Source of the DNA: JANXSS01 sp043729515
GTDB taxonomy: Bacteria > Pseudomonadota > Gammaproteobacteria > Burkholderiales > Burkholderiaceae_D
Length of the DNA: 24,879 nucleotides
Direction of reading: 5' to 3'
NCBI GenBank assembly: GCA_043729515.1
Contig: JAYTLK010000217.1
Span: forward strand, 1-24,879
Both the position numbers and the translations under genes were made by a program. Shown here piece by piece: positions 15,149 through 22,696 of the stretch. The notes under the pieces were generated by a model that was not told where the DNA came from, ran no database searches, and saw nothing but the letters and a program-made list of their open reading frames with translations. Numbering within the stretch: the stretch's first letter is position 1; every line of letters starts with the position of its first letter.

Positions 15149-18100
15149 ATGAGCGCATCCACGATATCCGTGCCGTACACGAGACCAACGCAAGGGACGA
15201 CCGAGTCTCATGCGGGTTCGTACGCGGATGATAAAGACACGGCTGTCTTCACTCCGGATGCGGATAAAGCGACGAAGGCGGTGGTGAAATACACCGCCGA
15301 TTCGGGTACGAACCAGAAGGACAATAATAAAACCGGGCAGACGGGGGACAAGAATAATAAGGGCGACTCCAAGGATGTCGTAAGTGGACCTGATTCAGCT
15401 TCTGTCTCAAACGCAATGGGATTTGACACGCAAGACACCAAGGGCACCAAGGACTCCACCAACACCAAGGACACCAAGGACTCCAAGGACTCCAAGGACT
15501 CCAAGGACTCCAAGGACACCAAGGACACCAAGGACACCAAGGACTCCAAGGACACCAAGGACTCCAAGGACTCCACCAACACCAAGGACACCACCAACAC
15601 CAAGGACACCACCAACACCACCAACACCAAGGACACCACCAACACCCAGGACTCCACCGACACCCAGGACTCCACCGACACCCAGGACTCCACCGACACC
15701 CAGGACTCCACCGACACCCAGGACTTCACCAACACCAAGGACTCCATAAAATCCAAGGGCCCTACGAGCATCAAGCGCACTAAAAGCGATAAAACAGATG
15801 CTGACCCGAAAACCGGGCCTTCCTTGCCTGACCCTTTCCCTGCCACCGACAAAGATAAAAAAAGCACGGTCAAAAGCACGAAAACGCTGCCTGACAGCTC
15901 TGTCGTCACGACCTGGTCGAGCAACGCGACCGAGCGCAAATTTACTAGCGGCGTGACGGTTTCTCATACTGATTCGTCCGATGCCAGCAATCTCGAAGGC
16001 GATGCGGACAACAAGGGCAGCACGGTAGTGACCCTGGCTGACAAGACCACCATCGAAACGGATGGCTCTGCTTCTGAAATCGGCGATGCGAGCGGGAAAA
16101 AAAACGCGGGCGATCCGTTTGCGAATGGCGGCAAGACATCCAAGTCAGCAGGATTGAAGGCAAATGGTGCACTCATCACACTGCCGGACGGGACGCGCAT
16201 TCGTGCCACGGCAGCGGGCGTCATGGTCAACAACAAAGAGGGTACGGCGCCCCGGTCGGTCGCCAAGGGGCCATCGGAAACGATTGGCGGCGCCACGGTG
16301 ATCGTCAATCAGGATGGCTCTTCCACTCTCACCATCGGCAACACCAAGGTAGTTACTGATAGCGACGGTGTGTCCACGACGACGGTCGATGGATCGACGG
16401 GGCAGATGGTAGAAGGCGATGGCTCCATTACTGCCCCTGGTGCAAATGGCGCCCGTGAAACACGCGGGCCGGATGGCGCGCCGACCAAGATCGTCAATAC
16501 AAAAAAGACGGATAAAGGGATTGAGGTGGCGGTGTCGCCAGATAACAATCAGACAAAGATGACGCTGCCTGGCGCGTCGGTGGAAAGCATGCCTGACGAT
16601 GGTAACCGCGTCAAAACAACGCTGGCGACCGGCGTCGTCGTCGACACGGTGGACATCTCTGGCGCAGATGACTCGGCCAGCAATACGACAGACGGCGCCG
16701 ACGGCCAGAAGCCCGCGGACAAGAAAAACCAGACGGGGCCGACCCGCGCAACATCCGTCACGCTCGACGATGGCACGCTGCTCAAGTTCGGGCCAACAGG
16801 CGTGACCTACACCGACAAAGACGGCAAGACGACCACGAAACTGAAAAATACGGAAAAATGGGATATTCCAGGCCAGGGCGGCGTATCGGTTGAAACGAAC
16901 GCCGGCGGGGTAGCAACCTTGCGCTTGAAAGACAATACCAAAGTCGTGGTCGATCAGACCGGTAGTCCGACGACCACTGTTCCGGCGGATAAGAACAACG
17001 GCAAGGAACTGAAGCTGGGCGGCGATGGCTCGGCAGTGGTTACCGAAGGTCTCGAAAGCATCGCCTACGATACCGAAGCCAATGTGATTGCCACAGGGAA
17101 AAAAACCCTTGGCGCGGCGGGGTCATCGGTGCAGACCTTTTCGCAAGGCTTGATCAGCAAGAGAATACCGAACCTTGTCAAACCCAATACCGAAACCGTC
17201 ATTAACTACAATGCCGAAGAAAGTGCAACGGATGTCCGCACGGAGGAGGGTGGGGAAATCCTGATGGGAAACGACAGCCTCAAGGCAATGTTGACGGATG
17301 GATCGCTTCTGACGATCAATGACGAAGGCAATTTCTTGCTTACTGCTAGCAACGGCAAGGAAACCGTCATTGAGCGTTCCACATCAAAAACACTCGTGGA
17401 TGGCACGACGATCAAGCGTGCGGGAGATGGCTCGCTGAAGGTCGTCATGAAAGACAAGACCGAGTTGAATGTCGATGACAATGGAGCTGCGACGGTTAAG
17501 CTTCCTCCCGCCATTGATGCTGCGGGCGTGCCGCAGGTAGACAAGGCCGGCAAACCGATCGAAACGTTCGTCAACTCGGACGGCACGATCACTGTGAAAG
17601 CCATTGAAGTGCCGAACACCAACAATACGGTCACCTCGCGGACATTTGACCTTGAAGGTAAGCAATTAAGCTATTCGGAGAAAAAAGAGTCGGCCAACGG
17701 TGTGATCATCGAAAAAATGGATATGACTGAAGCGAAGGATGGCGTACCGAAAAGTGACGGACATCTGAAAAAAACGTATGCTAGCAACCCGATGGGCGAC
17801 ATCACCATCAATCGCGACGAAGACGAAGGCAGGACGACCACGGAGATCAAGAACGTTGCCACGGTAAGATCGCGCGACGACGGTACCGGCATGACCACGA
17901 CATTGGCAGACGGATCGACGGTCTATTTCGATGGGGATAATTGGATCTTCCTCGACAAAAAAGGGAAAGCCAAGGTCATCAAGGCAGAAGACGGTCCACG
18001 GATAATGGGAAACGCAAATGCCGATATTGATAAAGACGGCAACATGAAAATCACCATTCCAACGACTGTTCCAACAAATCCAGCACAACCGGACGGCGAT

Positions 18101-18352
18101 AAAAAGCAGATCGTGGTGTGGATTGGGAAAAACCATGAAACGAAAATATTTAGTAACGATTACACGATTCAAAATAATGGAACGTGGGGTCAAAAAGATG
18201 ATCGCGCAAAGGAAAAAGGGTATTTCAAAAATGCAGCATTGAAAGAAACAGAAAAAGACACTGAAGATGCAGCAGGAGCAGAAAAGAAAAAAGCTGAAGA
18301 GGCGGCTGCAAAGAAAAAAGCTGACGAGGAGAAAGCAGCAGGAAAGAAATAA
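15149..18352 (+). CDS. Large repeat-rich protein of the type III regulon, function unknown
   Basis: This is a 1067-residue hydrophilic protein in which I find no Cys, no signal peptide and no membrane segment. Order of parts: a Ser/Thr/Pro-rich N terminus (1-30) resembling a type III signal; an Asn/Lys/Asp-rich linker (30-95); a KDS/KDT, TNTKDT and STDTQD repeat tract (96-200); about 800 residues (240-1040) of short alternating beta-strands joined by DG, NG or GD turns (for example ITLPDGTRIRATAAGVMV, VTLDDGTLLKFGPTGVTY, TTLADGSTVYFDGDNWIF); and a Lys/Glu/Ala-rich tail (1040-1067). The DG-turn pattern suggests a long single-layer or helical beta-sheet. I know of no family it belongs to. The Shine-Dalgarno sequence CGGAGA precedes the ATG at 15149. 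The coding region, especially its 3' end, is AT-richer than the secretion genes. Confidence 0.85.
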   Translation: MSASTISVPYTRPTQGTTESHAGSYADDKDTAVFTPDADKATKAVVKYTADSGTNQKDNNKTGQTGDKNNKGDSKDVVSGPDSASVSNAMGFDTQDTKGTKDSTNTKDTKDSKDSKDSKDSKDTKDTKDTKDSKDTKDSKDSTNTKDTTNTKDTTNTTNTKDTTNTQDSTDTQDSTDTQDSTDTQDSTDTQDFTNTKDSIKSKGPTSIKRTKSDKTDADPKTGPSLPDPFPATDKDKKSTVKSTKTLPDSSVVTTWSSNATERKFTSGVTVSHTDSSDASNLEGDADNKGSTVVTLADKTTIETDGSASEIGDASGKKNAGDPFANGGKTSKSAGLKANGALITLPDGTRIRATAAGVMVNNKEGTAPRSVAKGPSETIGGATVIVNQDGSSTLTIGNTKVVTDSDGVSTTTVDGSTGQMVEGDGSITAPGANGARETRGPDGAPTKIVNTKKTDKGIEVAVSPDNNQTKMTLPGASVESMPDDGNRVKTTLATGVVVDTVDISGADDSASNTTDGADGQKPADKKNQTGPTRATSVTLDDGTLLKFGPTGVTYTDKDGKTTTKLKNTEKWDIPGQGGVSVETNAGGVATLRLKDNTKVVVDQTGSPTTTVPADKNNGKELKLGGDGSAVVTEGLESIAYDTEANVIATGKKTLGAAGSSVQTFSQGLISKRIPNLVKPNTETVINYNAEESATDVRTEEGGEILMGNDSLKAMLTDGSLLTINDEGNFLLTASNGKETVIERSTSKTLVDGTTIKRAGDGSLKVVMKDKTELNVDDNGAATVKLPPAIDAAGVPQVDKAGKPIETFVNSDGTITVKAIEVPNTNNTVTSRTFDLEGKQLSYSEKKESANGVIIEKMDMTEAKDGVPKSDGHLKKTYASNPMGDITINRDEDEGRTTTEIKNVATVRSRDDGTGMTTTLADGSTVYFDGDNWIFLDKKGKAKVIKAEDGPRIMGNANADIDKDGNMKITIPTTVPTNPAQPDGDKKQIVVWIGKNHETKIFSNDYTIQNNGTWGQKDDRAKEKGYFKNAALKETEKDTEDAAGAEKKKAEEAAAKKKADEEKAAGKK
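15434..15748 (+). repeat. In-frame minisatellite of 9- and 18-base units
   Basis: About 315 bases inside the 1067-residue gene consist of a 9-base unit (AAGGACTCC or AAGGACACC, encoding KDS/KDT), then an 18-base unit (AACACCAAGGACACCACC type, NTKDTT), then five near-identical 18-base units (GACACCCAGGACTCCACC, DTQDST). All units are multiples of three, so copy-number change keeps the gene open. The same pattern keeps other frames open on both strands, which explains spurious PRT- and VLGVGG-type reading frames here. Confidence 0.95.
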
Positions 18353-18440
18353 GCCGAAACAGTCAGAATGAAGTGGCAACACAGGAAGCAAATTCAGCAA
18401 CACTAAAAAAATGATTCCAAGATAATATGAGACGAGGAAC

Positions 18441-18461
18441 GGCTGCGGACTCACCGCAGCC
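18441..18461. terminator. Perfect GC-rich hairpin after the 1067-residue gene; possible terminator
   Basis: GGCTGCGG (18441-18448) and CCGCAGCC (18454-18461) form a perfect 8-base stem around a 5-base loop. No T-run follows on the plus strand, so it is not a classical intrinsic terminator. It lies 88 bases after the stop of the large gene and 26 bases before the permease start, and may stop or attenuate read-through between the two regions. Confidence 0.4.
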
Positions 18462-18487
18462 ACTCCGGCTCTGATCAAGGAACCCGC

Positions 18488-19597
18488 ATGCTTGGATTTG
18501 ACCTGCGCGTTGCCCGTATCGTCTGGACGACGTTCGTGGTGGCGCTGTTGCTGTTCCTGTTGTATGCCGCCCGCAGCACGTTGCTGGTGGTGACCTTCGC
18601 CATCTTTTTCAGTTATCTCGTCTACCCGCTGATCAAGTTGGTCGAGCATCGGCGCCCGCAGCGGGTGCCGCGCACCGTATCGATTGCGATCGTGTTCATC
18701 GTCGTGGTGGCGGCGCTGGTGCTGGCCGGCGCCCTGTTCGGCACGCGCATGGTCGATGAAGCCACCCGGCTCGGGCAAAAAATCCCGGACCTGGTCAGTG
18801 CGCAAAACACGGCCAGTCATTTTCCATTGCCGCATGTGCTGGAGCCGCTGCGAGAACGCATCCTGGGCGTGGTGCGCGAGCAGCTGCAGGGTGGCACCAG
18901 CCAGGCACTGCCCTGGGCGCAACGGGTCGGGCTCGGCGTGATGCATGCAGCCAGCAACCTGATCTATGTGGTGCTGATTCCGGTGCTGAGCTTCTTGCTG
19001 ATCAAGGAGGCGCCGCTCATTCGCAGTTCCGTGCTGTCGTGGATGGGGGAGCCAAACCGCACGCTCTGGGCAGCGATCACCGAAGATCTGGATGTGCTGC
19101 TGTCGGGCTATGTGAAGGCGCTGTTGCTGCTGTCGCTGGCTACCCTGGTTTGCTACACCATCGCATTCTCGGTGATGGGCGTGCCGTATGCGCTGCTGCT
19201 GGCGGGCGTGGCAGCGGTGCTTGAATTCATTCCCTTCGTCGGGCCACTGGCTGCCGTGGTGCTGGCGGTGGTGGTGGCGGGCTTCAGTGGCTACGATCAG
19301 TTGCTGCTGTTGGTCGGGATCATCCTGGCCTACCGGGTGTTCCAGGATTACGTGTTGAATCCGTACCTGATGAGCGAGGGCGTGGAAGTGTCACCGCTGC
19401 TGGTGATCGTGGGGTTGCTGGTCGGCGAAGAGCTGGGTGGCGTGGCAGGCATCTTTCTATCGGTGCCGGTGATGGCTGCCATCAAGATCATCATGGTGCG
19501 CGCACGGGCGTCGCAGCAGGCCCAGAAACCCTCGCCGATCGCCGGCATCGCGCACCTGCCACCGCTGATGGAAAAGCAGATTCACATCGATCGATGA
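18488..19597 (+). CDS. AI-2E family transporter (YdiK/PerM-type permease)
   Basis: This 369-residue inner-membrane protein has about eight hydrophobic segments: two near the N terminus (15-60), one at about 75-95, then a soluble stretch to about 155 and a cluster between 160 and 335. The C-terminal half has the family-typical LLLAGVAAVLEFIPFVGPLAAV and FQDYVLNPYLMSEGVEVSPLLVI segments. The family includes TqsA/YdiK-like exporters and sodium/proton antiporters; the substrate cannot be read from sequence. AAGGA precedes the ATG at 18488 at a good distance. It is separate in base composition and function from the secretion locus and probably belongs to the chromosomal backbone. It converges with the minus-strand genes that follow. 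Confidence 0.92.
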   Translation: MLGFDLRVARIVWTTFVVALLLFLLYAARSTLLVVTFAIFFSYLVYPLIKLVEHRRPQRVPRTVSIAIVFIVVVAALVLAGALFGTRMVDEATRLGQKIPDLVSAQNTASHFPLPHVLEPLRERILGVVREQLQGGTSQALPWAQRVGLGVMHAASNLIYVVLIPVLSFLLIKEAPLIRSSVLSWMGEPNRTLWAAITEDLDVLLSGYVKALLLLSLATLVCYTIAFSVMGVPYALLLAGVAAVLEFIPFVGPLAAVVLAVVVAGFSGYDQLLLLVGIILAYRVFQDYVLNPYLMSEGVEVSPLLVIVGLLVGEELGGVAGIFLSVPVMAAIKIIMVRARASQQAQKPSPIAGIAHLPPLMEKQIHIDR

Positions 19598-19667
19598 GAC
19601 CTTCTGCATCGGTCTGTAAAAGCGAGCGGGCCGGTCGTGCGTCGGCCGTTCCACCATTTGCCGGTGG

Positions 19668-20486
19668 CTACGGCACGGCATCGAGCTGCCAGCAATTCCC
19701 TTCTCGATGAAATGCCTGGCTGTCCGCAGACATGAACTGCGCGGCGGCATCATCCCAGGCAAAGCGTTCGACAGCTATCGCATTGGTCTGGGTGCGAATG
19801 ACGTTGAACGAGTTCGCTTCGCCCCGACCACGGGTCGAGGTCGCCGTGCCGGCCTGTACCGCCAGGGCAGAAAAACCCGCGATCGGATGATTCACCGTGG
19901 TCGTGCCGGCATGGCTGGCATGGAGATGGCCGGCCAGCAGCAGGTCCGCGCCGCTGGTGGCGAAGGCTTTCAGGGCGGCAGGTGCGCGACCCACCAGGTC
20001 ATTGCGGTTGAACGACGCCGGCAGGTCGAAGGGATGGTGGGTCACGATTACCCGGATCACCTCCGGCGGCAATGACGCCAGGCGCGCCTTGACTTCATCC
20101 ATCTGGGCATGATTGATCCTGCCATCCTTTACCGTCAGCGAGCGGGCGGTGTTGATGCCGATGACGGCGATTTCCGCGTCTGCATGAAACGGCGTCAGGT
20201 CGGTCGTGATGAACCGGGTGTACTTTGCCAGGGGTTGCAGAAACCGCGTGACGAGGTTGTGGAGCGGTATGTCATGGTTGCCGGGCACAATGATCTGCGG
20301 GGTCGGCAATGTGTCCAGAAACACCCGGGCGGCGATGAATTCGGCGCTTTTGGCGCGCTGGGTCAGGTCGCCTGACACGACCAGTACGTCGGGTGCGATG
20401 ATCTGCACGAGCCGGATCAGGGGTGCCAGCAATTGCTGATCGACACGGCCAAAATTCAGGTCGGACAAATGGACGAGCGTGCGCAT
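19668..20486 (-). CDS. Calcineurin-like metallophosphoesterase with altered motif I
   Basis: The 272-residue protein shows the metallophosphoesterase motif series: HLSDLNFG (6-13), VVSGDLTQ (37-43), PGNHD (68-72), VTHHPF (148-153) and AGHLHAS (185-191). These normally bind two metals and hydrolyse phosphoesters. Motif I normally reads DxH; here it is Asp9-Leu-Asn11, so the His metal ligand is replaced by Asn (codon AAT). All other ligands (Asp40, Asn70, His71, His150, His187, His189) are kept. The enzyme may have changed metal use or reduced activity. The gene is the last of a minus-strand operon, 16 bases after the lipid kinase stop, which points to a phospholipid- or nucleotide-related substrate, but this is inference. 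Confidence 0.92.
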   Translation of the reverse strand: MRTLVHLSDLNFGRVDQQLLAPLIRLVQIIAPDVLVVSGDLTQRAKSAEFIAARVFLDTLPTPQIIVPGNHDIPLHNLVTRFLQPLAKYTRFITTDLTPFHADAEIAVIGINTARSLTVKDGRINHAQMDEVKARLASLPPEVIRVIVTHHPFDLPASFNRNDLVGRAPAALKAFATSGADLLLAGHLHASHAGTTTVNHPIAGFSALAVQAGTATSTRGRGEANSFNVIRTQTNAIAVERFAWDDAAAQFMSADSQAFHREGNCWQLDAVP

Positions 20487-20502
20487 GGGCAGTCCAGTGA
20501 GG

Positions 20503-21678
20503 TTAGCGGGGAGTGGCGGGTGGGGACGGCTCGGCCGAGTTTGCCGATGCTGCAGGAGCAGCAGGGGCAGCAGGAGCAGCAGAACCTGAACCTGAACCTG
20601 AAGGATCAGAAAGACTAAAAGAAGCAGAAACAGAAGAAGCAGCAGTAGAAGAAGAAGCAGCAGCAGTAGAAGAAGAAGAAGTAGCAGTAGAAGAAGAAGC
20701 AGTGGAAGAAGAAGCAGAAGCGGCCAATGAACCCGAGGCTTGCCCAGACAAACCTTCTTCCAATTCAGGCAACACGACCCGCAGCGCTCGCGGACGAATC
20801 CGGTAATGCAGGGGCGTCTCCATCCAATTCACTTCGCCATCAGTAGAAACCGGCATCCGGCGACGGCCGGTCTCGATCACCAGCTCGTGGGTGAGGAAGG
20901 CATCGAAATCGCGGTCCTGGCGCAGTCGGCCGAAGAGGGACCGCAGGGCCAGGCGGACCAGTCCGAGGCGTGATACATGCTGGGCGCAATAAACGCTCAG
21001 GACGCCATCCTGCAAGCCGCTGCGTTTGCCGAGCGTGAAGCCGCTGATCGAATATTCATTGTTGCCGATGAAGAGAAACGGCGTGCGCCTGATCTGTTCC
21101 TGGCCGTCGAGCGTCATACGCACGTTCAGGAACGGATAGCGGCGCAGCACGCTGGCCGTGGCGCTGACAAAGGCCAGCCATTTGCCGCGTCCCAAGCGCT
21201 TCTGTTGATGCTCGCGATCGCGCACGATGTCGGGATACATCCCCAGGCCGGCGTTGTTCAGGAACGGTTTGCCATTGACTTCGGCCACATCGACCAGACC
21301 GACATGCTGGCGGCCGATGACGGCGATTGCTTCTTCGACCGGCAGGGGAATGCCGAGGTCGCGTGCAAAGTGGTTCAGGGTTCCCAGAGGCAGCACGCCG
21401 AGCGCACAGTCGGTGCCAACGACGACCGAGGCGACTGCATTCAGGGTGCCGTCACCGCCGCCGGCCACCACCAGGCGCGCGCCGGCGTCGATGGCCGTGC
21501 GGGCCGTCGCGAGCATCTGCTTGCCATCGCGCGCAAGGGTGATGTCGGCCGCCATGCCGGCGTCGGCAAATTTCTGGCGCAGTGCGTCGGTCCAGGGTTG
21601 GTCGTACTTGCCGCCAGCGCCGGCATTGACGATGACGGTGATTCGGGCAGATGCCCTGCTCTCGGTTGCCTCAGGCAT
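20503..21678 (-). CDS. Diacylglycerol kinase family (YegS/BmrU-like) lipid kinase with low-complexity tail
   Basis: The protein has 391 residues. Residues 1-305 form the DAGK catalytic fold, with the nucleotide loop GGGDGTLN at 73-80 and PLGTLNHFARDLG at 97-109, both typical of soluble bacterial lipid kinases that phosphorylate diacylglycerol, sphingosine-like or related lipids. Residues from about 311 on form an 80-residue tail of Ser, Ala, Thr and Pro (SSSTASSSTATSSSS type), which ordinary family members lack. The gene starts at the ATG at 21678, overlapping the PAP2 stop by 8 bases, so the kinase and a lipid-phosphate phosphatase are made together and may interconvert lipid pools at the inner membrane. 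Confidence 0.93.
   Translation of the reverse strand: MPEATESRASARITVIVNAGAGGKYDQPWTDALRQKFADAGMAADITLARDGKQMLATARTAIDAGARLVVAGGGDGTLNAVASVVVGTDCALGVLPLGTLNHFARDLGIPLPVEEAIAVIGRQHVGLVDVAEVNGKPFLNNAGLGMYPDIVRDREHQQKRLGRGKWLAFVSATASVLRRYPFLNVRMTLDGQEQIRRTPFLFIGNNEYSISGFTLGKRSGLQDGVLSVYCAQHVSRLGLVRLALRSLFGRLRQDRDFDAFLTHELVIETGRRRMPVSTDGEVNWMETPLHYRIRPRALRVVLPELEEGLSGQASGSLAASASSSTASSSTATSSSSTAAASSSTAASSVSASFSLSDPSGSGSGSAAPAAPAAPAASANSAEPSPPATPR
20506..20748 (-). repeat. Trinucleotide-rich low-complexity tract encoding the lipid kinase tail
   Basis: On the plus strand the tract reads as long runs of GAA, GCA and GTA triplets (densest at about 20620-20730), with GCAGGAGCA-type units at 20550-20585. 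In the minus-strand kinase frame these become TTC/TGC/TAC-offset triplets, giving Ser, Ala and Thr codons. The repeat is strongly purine-biased on one strand and likely arose by slippage. Its length should vary between strains without breaking the kinase domain. Confidence 0.85.
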
Positions 21679-22516
21679 GCGTGACTCCGGTAGACGCGCC
21701 GTGCCGCCGGGCGCGGCTACGGCGCAGGGTAGATACTGCAGTGATGGTCAAAGCCAGCCAGGCCGTAGCTTCGGCAATGGCGCCCAGGACGTCGCTGAAA
21801 TAATGTACGCCCAGATACATGCGGCTGGCGCCGACCAGCAGCACCATGCCGATTGCCGCGCTGATGATACCGGCCCGGGCCTTGCCGCTTCCATGGCGGG
21901 CGCACAGGTAACTCGCCAGCACGCCATAGAATGCGGCACTGCCTGCCGTGTGCCCGCTCGGGAAGCTATAAGTAAGAAGCGTGAACAATGGGTCGTCGAA
22001 CGTCGGGCGGGCCCGGTGAAATGCGTATTTCATCGCCACATTGAGTAATGCGCCGCCTGCCACCGCAATGGCTAGTGCCAATGTCCAGTAGCGGGCATGC
22101 CGCCGCCAGAGCACGACGCCGAAGATCACCGACATCACCGTGACCCCGGGCACGCCATGCAGATAGGTCACGCCCAGCATGAACTGCGTCAGGCCGGCCG
22201 AGCCGTGCGCATGCAGCCACCGTGCGATCCGCACATCCTGAAGGGTGATCGGCGCGGCGGTGGCAACATCTTCGGCAATCGCGCCGAACAAGGCACCTGC
22301 GACCAGCAAGAGCACGGCGCCGATGGTCAGATGCAGGCCGAGATAGCCCTCCGGTGATAGCCGCGCGCGCAGGAACGACAATACGGCGGGCGGGAAGCTT
22401 AAGGGTCGGGTGGGCAAGGAGGTTCCAGTCGGTAATAAAGCGCGGTCGGCAAGCGGAGCAAGGCACATGCCAGAAGGAAGCCCTGCGCCGCTCTCGGCCG
22501 ACCAGGATTGCACCAT
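21671..22516 (-). CDS. PAP2 family membrane phosphatase
   Basis: The protein is 281 residues from the ATG at 22516 (MVQSWSAES), which has AAGGA 8 bases upstream. The frame is open further upstream to 22945, but that part is antisense to the regulator gene and has no family character; the ATG at 22468 is another possible start. The three PAP2 active-site motifs are complete: K163-x6-RP (KYAFHRARP), SFPSGH (184-189) and SRMYLGVHYFSD (231-242). About five to six hydrophobic segments place it in the inner membrane, where it would dephosphorylate phosphatidate, undecaprenyl pyrophosphate or related lipids. It is the first gene of an operon with the lipid kinase and the phosphoesterase. Confidence 0.9.
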   Translation of the reverse strand: MVQSWSAESGAGLPSGMCLAPLADRALLPTGTSLPTRPLSFPPAVLSFLRARLSPEGYLGLHLTIGAVLLLVAGALFGAIAEDVATAAPITLQDVRIARWLHAHGSAGLTQFMLGVTYLHGVPGVTVMSVIFGVVLWRRHARYWTLALAIAVAGGALLNVAMKYAFHRARPTFDDPLFTLLTYSFPSGHTAGSAAFYGVLASYLCARHGSGKARAGIISAAIGMVLLVGASRMYLGVHYFSDVLGAIAEATAWLALTITAVSTLRRSRARRHGASTGVTHA

Positions 22517-22602
22517 GAACACATTCCTTGTTCCATGCGCCTGCGCGCATTTGGCATGATTTTGCAGACTGAAAAAAATCAGATCAATCTGGCGATGGGC
22601 CC

Positions 22603-22630
22603 TTGCAAAGTGCTTGGCCATCCATATAAC
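22603..22630 (+). promoter_or_regulatory. Sigma-70-like promoter of the ribbon-helix-helix gene
   Basis: TTGCAA (22603-22608), a 16-base spacer, and TATAAC (22625-22630) form a good -35/-10 pair. Transcription would start near 22637, 60 bases before the regulator ATG. The start region coincides with a palindrome, described separately. Confidence 0.55.
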
Positions 22631-22643
22631 ATCCATGTGGATG
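22630..22643. promoter_or_regulatory. 14-base palindrome, candidate operator
   Basis: CATCCATGTGGATG has 6-base arms around a 2-base centre. It sits directly on the predicted transcription start of the ribbon-helix-helix gene, and a half-site-like CATCC also occurs upstream at 22619-22624 (CCATCCATAT). Ribbon-helix-helix proteins often bind such sites and repress their own genes. A second small palindrome, CAGAT-CA-ATCTG, lies at 22580-22591, between the two divergent genes. Confidence 0.45.
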
Positions 22644-22696
22644 GTAAGTAGCTGGTAAAACAGGTCCGGCGGTGGTTGAGCAGGAACGTGACGAAC

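Noticed and set aside
15434..15748. CRISPR-like array
   Set aside because: The repeats are contiguous, have no unique spacers and encode protein in frame.
15208..15967. Long open frames on the minus strand and in another plus frame (VLGVGG- and PRT-repeat proteins)
   Set aside because: They are by-products of the in-frame minisatellite; they lack ribosome sites and lie inside the 1067-residue gene.
20977..21684. 235-codon plus-strand open frame
   Set aside because: It is antisense to the lipid kinase, whose GGGDGTLN motif fixes the true frame.
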